From: Gordonia oryzae
GTDB taxonomy: Bacteria > Actinomycetota > Actinomycetes > Mycobacteriales > Mycobacteriaceae
Assembly: GCF_003797185.1 (NCBI RefSeq)
Contig: NZ_RKMH01000021.1
Location: 1 to 49,206, forward strand
Length of the DNA stretch: 49,206 bases
Direction of reading: 5' to 3'
The notes under the pieces are model-generated. The model was not told the origin of the DNA and made no database searches. It saw nothing but the letters and a program-made list of their open reading frames with translations. Made by a program: the position numbers and the translations under genes. Shown piece by piece: positions 46,099-49,206 of this stretch; the first letter of the stretch is position 1, and every line of letters begins with the position of its first letter.

Positions 46099-46260
46099 TC
46101 AGCTCTCGGCCCGGCTACCAGCCAGATTGCCCTCGGTGACGTCCCATAGAGGTGGGGACACCCCAGTGCCGTCTTTGCGGGAGGTAGTCGGGAGGACGAA
46201 CTTGTCGGTGGTCGCGGCTTCGGAGGGCATGCCGGTGTTGCCGCGCGGGTCACTGGTCAC
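46099..46260 (-). CDS. Small unassigned minus-strand ORF
   Basis: A GTG at 46260 opens 53 codons with high third-position GC: VTSDPRGNTGMPSEAATTDK, then FVLPTTSRKDGTGVSPPLWD, ending in a TGA at 46099. A second frame just upstream (MRCTFCEVRDERSFSWTGDQ) runs into it with a different phase. It has no recognisable family and no clear ribosome binding site, and it may be a remnant. The rest of the 46070-46344 gap holds no gene I can support. Confidence 0.25.
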   Translation of the reverse strand: MTSDPRGNTGMPSEAATTDKFVLPTTSRKDGTGVSPPLWDVTEGNLAGSRAES

Positions 46261-46344
46261 CGGTCCATGAAAAGCTGCGCTCGTCGCGAACTTCGCAGAA
46301 GGTGCACCTCATACGGGCGCCGGCGGTGAGCGTAGAAAGTAACG

Positions 46345-46731
46345 ATGCACCGGGACGGCGGTAGGCGAGGCGGGAGCGACCCGTCACAGGAGGCGCTGCG
46401 CGCCGAGCGGGCACGCACCACGGCGTTGATCTACGCACTGTCACAACGACTCTCGGCGGTCATCGACGCGACATCCGACGAGGCCGCCGACGACGAGCAC
46501 GATCCCGAGGGCTCGACGCTCGCGGTGGAACGCGGCCAGTTGGTGGCCCAGGTCGAGCGATCGCGGGCGCGCCTGGTCGAGATCGACGCAGCCCTCGAAC
46601 GCCTCGGCCACGGCAAGTACGGACGGTGCGAGACCTGCGGCTCGCCGATCGGCGCAGAACGCCTGGAGGTACTACCGGCCGCGCGACAGTGCGTGACCTG
46701 CGCGATGCACAACCCGACCTCCCGGTGGTGA
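46345..46731 (+). CDS. DksA/TraR-type zinc-finger protein
   Basis: The product has 128 residues from the ATG at 46345. A helical hairpin (ALRAERARTTALIYALSQRL, later AQVERSRARLVEIDAALERL) leads into the zinc finger YGRCETCGSPIGAERLEVLP ending in CVTCAMH, with four cysteines CxxC...CxxC. This is the DksA/TraR signature. E. coli DksA enters the RNA polymerase secondary channel and adjusts transcription with ppGpp. Actinobacterial relatives are less well known, and the acidic tip residues of DksA are not obvious here. The stop overlaps a GTG that opens a repeat-bearing frame. Confidence 0.85.
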   Translation: MHRDGGRRGGSDPSQEALRAERARTTALIYALSQRLSAVIDATSDEAADDEHDPEGSTLAVERGQLVAQVERSRARLVEIDAALERLGHGKYGRCETCGSPIGAERLEVLPAARQCVTCAMHNPTSRW

Positions 46732-46949
46732 CCCCGCCCTCCCCACCCGCGACAGCGCCCTCCCCACCCGCGACAGCGCCCTCCCCACCCGCGACAGCGC
46801 CCTCCCCACCCGCGACAGCGCCCGAAATATCGTTGACAGCGCTCAGTAGCCGCATCACGAGCGCTCTCGCCACCACCAAGGGCGCCGTCGGCAACGTGAC
46901 GAGCGCCGTCGCCAGCATTTTGTTATCTCACCGTTATCCGCGTTACTAA
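46728..46949 (+). CDS. Repeat-bearing small ORF coupled to the DksA-type gene
   Basis: A GTG at 46728 overlaps the stop of the DksA/TraR-type gene (GTGA) and opens 73 codons. The product has four PSPPATA heptads, then a helical tail (SLTALSSRITSALATTKGAV, then GNVTSAVASILLSH). No ribosome binding site is clear. A minus-strand frame through the same repeats (AVAGGEG heptads) is an alternative. I rate it as possible. Confidence 0.35.
   Translation: MTPPSPPATAPSPPATAPSPPATAPSPPATAPEISLTALSSRITSALATTKGAVGNVTSAVASILLSHRYPRY
46736..46819 (+). repeat. Four exact 21-base tandem repeats
   Basis: The unit GCCCTCCCCACCCGCGACAG plus C occurs four times without a change (46736, 46757, 46778, 46799). Being a multiple of three it keeps the frame on both strands. 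Identical copies suggest a recently expanded, length-variable tract. Confidence 0.95.
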
Positions 46950-47083
46950 AGCGTCGCTTTTCGTCACTGGCCGTGGTGGCAACCCGGATCCGTACATACC
47001 GTCGAGACGCAGCGGGCAGACTCCGGTGATTCGCCACCGAGTCCGCTCCGGATGCCTGACCATCCAACCCCCTAAGGAGTTCG

Positions 47084-47650
47084 ATGAGCACACACGATGA
47101 TGACCTCGACGTGCTCTTGGCGCGTGTGGGCTGCGGCGATCAGGTGGCCTTCGAGCAGTTTTACAACCTGACCTGCGCACGCGTGTATGGCATGACCCGA
47201 CGTGTGTTGCGCGACGCCGGATTGAGCGAGGAAGCCACCCAGGAGGTCTATCTCGCGGTGTGGCGCTCGGCGGATGGGTTCGTGGTCGGCAACGGATCGG
47301 CGATCAGCTGGTTGATGACTCTCGCGCATCGTCGCGCGGTGGATCGGGTGCGGTCGGAGGCAGCGAGCCGGCGGCGCACGATCGATTACGGCACAGCCGA
47401 TCTGGGTTCCCGGGTCGAGCGCGACGTGGTCAGCGAACTCGCCGAGCGTCACGATACCGATCGCGAGATCCGGTCTAGTCTGTCGGCCCTCACGCCACTA
47501 CAGCGCGAGTCGATCGAGCTCGCCTACTTCGAGGGGCTGACCTATCGCGAGGTGGCCGATCGTCTCGGCGTCGCTGTACCGACCGTGAAGTCTCGAATCC
47601 GCCAGGGACTCAAGCGACTTGCCCCACAGGTGTCGGGCGTTGCGGCATAG
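47084..47650 (+). CDS. sigK: ECF sigma factor, SigK-like
   Basis: The product has 188 residues from the ATG at 47084, with TAAGGAG seven bases upstream. Region 2 is GDQVAFEQFYNLTCARVYGM followed by EATQEVYLAVWRSADGF and AISWLMTLAHRRAVDRVR. Region 4 is LTPLQRESIELAYFEGLTYR followed by EVADRLGVAVPTVKSRIRQG. The sequence is close to mycobacterial SigK (Rv0445c), which drives secreted-antigen genes and is held by the membrane anti-sigma RskA encoded next to it. No rskA gene follows here. Confidence 0.88.
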   Translation: MSTHDDDLDVLLARVGCGDQVAFEQFYNLTCARVYGMTRRVLRDAGLSEEATQEVYLAVWRSADGFVVGNGSAISWLMTLAHRRAVDRVRSEAASRRRTIDYGTADLGSRVERDVVSELAERHDTDREIRSSLSALTPLQRESIELAYFEGLTYREVADRLGVAVPTVKSRIRQGLKRLAPQVSGVAA

Positions 47651-48239
47651 CAGTCTGCGCATTCATCAGCACTCGGGGTGCCGGCCGGCTATCACCTACC
47701 AGCGTCGATCCCGCTCGACCAGCACGGACATCACCCCTCCCGCAGAAACCACCTCCGCGTCCGTTTCACCCGATTTGGGAAACCACGACTCCGCGCGCGA
47801 TCAACCGCGCTAGCCCGCCCTACCGCGACTGCCGCCACCAGCGCCGCGCCGGAAGCCACACATTGCCGCCGTCACGGGTCGGGATCCGCGTTACGCGGAG
47901 TATCGCTAGCGAGATGCCGTGTCGCCGACCGTGGCGAAGTCGATGTGCTGCCAGTGGTACACATGCGCGTGAGCGGATACCGCCGCTGACTACCGGACAC
48001 CACGCGGCTTCCGTTGACACCGGCACGCCGACCGGCGACAACGACATCGATCACGTTCGCCACGCCACCGGTGAGACACTCGACGGTGACCATGTCGAAC
48101 ATCGTCGTCGGATGCCGGCGGCCCGATTGGCGCCATTCGGTCGGGCCGTCGTTGCGGTCAGCATGACCCAGCCACTATCTGGAGACGACCGCTGCCAAAT
48201 ATGGCGCTAGTCTCCCGCCTGCGCCGGTCAACGATCACC
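47651..48239. other. Gene-free stretch after sigK
   Basis: No supportable gene is seen in 589 bases, on either strand. Short frames exist but none shows anti-sigma features (zinc-binding HxxxCxxC, membrane helix). It is where an rskA gene would be expected. I see no strong hairpin or RNA gene. Confidence 0.45.
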
Positions 48240-48839
48240 TCACGATGGTCGCGGGTGCGCAGCGATCGCGGCATCGACAGTAGGCCGGATCGCACAGTCG
48301 AACGCATGGTCGTTGACCAACCCGGCGGCCTGCATCAGCGCGAACATGGTCGTCGGCCCGACGAACCGCCACCCGAGCTTCTTGAGGTCCTTCGACAGCG
48401 CCAGCGATTCGGGAGAGGTCGTCATCGACCCCGGCACGTGGTCCCGGTCAGGTGCGTACCGCCAGAAGAACGCCTCGAGGGAACCCTCGGCGTCGATGAG
48501 GTCCTCGGCGTGGCGCGCATTGTTGATCGACGCCTCGATCTTGCCGCGGTGCCGGATGATGCCCGCGTCACCGAGCAGCCGCGCCACATCGGCTTCACCG
48601 AAGCGAGCAACCGTCGGAATGTCAAAGCTGCTGAACGCTTTCCGAAAGTTCTCCCGTTTGGTGAGGATGGTCCGCCAGCTCAGCCCGGACTGGAATCCCT
48701 CGAGACAGACCCGCTCAAACAAGGCGGCGTCCCCCGATAGCGGGAATCCCCATTCGGTGTCGTGGTAGGTGGTCTCGGGCTCCCGGGCCGCCCAGGTACA
48801 CCGGGAGATCCCGTCGTCCCCGACGATCACGTCCGACAT
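48240..48839 (-). CDS. tag: DNA-3-methyladenine glycosylase I
   Basis: The product has 199 residues from the ATG at 48839, preceded by GAGGAGAG. It removes 3-methyladenine from alkylated DNA as the first step of base excision repair. Family marks are CTWAAREPETTYHDTEWGFP, FERVCLEGFQSGLSWRTILT, the helix-hairpin region DAGIIRHRGKIEASINNARH, and KLGWRFVGPTTMFALMQAAG followed by VNDHAFDC with the last zinc-site residues. It is transcribed alone. Confidence 0.95.
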   Translation of the reverse strand: MSDVIVGDDGISRCTWAAREPETTYHDTEWGFPLSGDAALFERVCLEGFQSGLSWRTILTKRENFRKAFSSFDIPTVARFGEADVARLLGDAGIIRHRGKIEASINNARHAEDLIDAEGSLEAFFWRYAPDRDHVPGSMTTSPESLALSKDLKKLGWRFVGPTTMFALMQAAGLVNDHAFDCAIRPTVDAAIAAHPRPS

Positions 48840-49115
48840 TGCGCTCTCCTCGCGTTCCACCCGGCGAACGTACCTGTCGGGTCCGACAAATCGATCGTAG
48901 CCACCGAGAGGCCTGCGACTTTTCGCTATGGCACTACCACTCTCAGCTCGAACACGCCGACGGAGGATCGAGACCCGACCTACGGATGGTCAAAGCGGTA
49001 GGGCGACGGCCCTGTTCCTCTCGGTTGCCCCGCACTTCCGCCACCCGATGTTCGACTGTTTCTCCCCGGTGGTCAACGTGTCCCACTTTCCGAAAGTCGA
49101 GGTGTCGTTCTTATC

Positions 49116-49156
49116 GGTGGTCGAGGTGCGAGCCGCGTGCGGCGAGCCTCGAGACC
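49116..49156. repeat. Imperfect palindromic intergenic element
   Basis: The element starts GGTGGTCGAGGTGCGAGC and ends GGCGAGCCTCGAGACC, with a short GC-rich centre. About 11 of 18 arm positions can pair. I recall similar TCGAGGTGCGAGC...GCTCGCCTCGAGACC elements in many intergenic sites of Gordonia genomes, but I cannot check this here. Confidence 0.35.
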
Positions 49157-49206
49157 CTGGTGAGATGACAAGCATCGCAACCACATCCACCACCCACTCG
49201 ACGCAA

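Overview
The window looks like a chromosomal segment of a high-GC mycolic-acid actinobacterium, most likely Gordonia or a close relative in the Mycobacteriales. Base composition is strongly GC-rich, GTG starts and ATGA/GTGA gene overlaps are common, and the gene order partly follows Mycobacterium tuberculosis: rhodanese-metZ (like Rv0390-Rv0391), purA / Rv0358-like / M50 protease / DUF3151 / Rv0361-like / fba / DedA (like Rv0357c-Rv0364), and RNA methyltransferase-pyrE-Rv0383c-like (like Rv0380c-Rv0383c). These parallels come from memory, not from a search. No rRNA, tRNA, CRISPR array, prophage or transposase was recognised.

Layout. 1-5300: the 5' end of a minus-strand gene; a minus operon of a small membrane protein, a rhodanese and metZ (methionine synthesis); then fprA (ferredoxin-NADP reductase), which converges on a small secreted protein with a hairpin terminator on each side. 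5480-5780: an IdeR/DtxR-type iron box followed by decayed pieces of a siderophore ABC importer. 5810-9360: DUF456 protein, purT with long disordered tails, a UBP-type zinc-finger ORF and a secreted protein. 9416-15597: a membrane adenylate cyclase and a PucR regulator, divergent from an NCS1 permease / ureohydrolase / NTF2-like operon that probably imports and hydrolyses a nitrogenous (guanidino-type) compound. 16028-20455: succinate-semialdehyde dehydrogenase, purA, and a coupled pair of conserved proteins ending in a site-2-type protease. 20726-23702: CDF metal exporter with an ArsR/SmtB-like operator, FUSC protein, DUF3151 protein. 23951-26688: a large acidic membrane protein and a Pro-rich tail-anchored partner. 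26908-33264: fba, two DedA proteins, a PAP2 phosphatase, an RNA methyltransferase, pyrE and an Rv0383c-like protein. 33877-36953: GtrA protein, an F420-type luciferase-fold oxidoreductase, an aminotransferase remnant and an M20 deacylase. 37069-45137: a complete minus-strand kdp locus for high-affinity K+ uptake (microprotein, kdpF, A, B, C, D, E). 45467-48839: DUF6611-like protein, a DksA/TraR-type zinc-finger protein, a SigK-like ECF sigma factor without an adjacent anti-sigma gene, and DNA-3-methyladenine glycosylase I.

Most of the window is core metabolism. The less ordinary content is: gene decay that leaves regulatory or coupling signals intact (iron box before a dead ABC importer; aminotransferase tail coupled to the M20 gene), an unannotated 30-residue microprotein ahead of kdpF, a KdpA with a hydrophilic insert, a PurT with a collagen-like tail, the PucR-controlled NCS1/ureohydrolase/NTF2 module, and several short in-frame tandem repeats.
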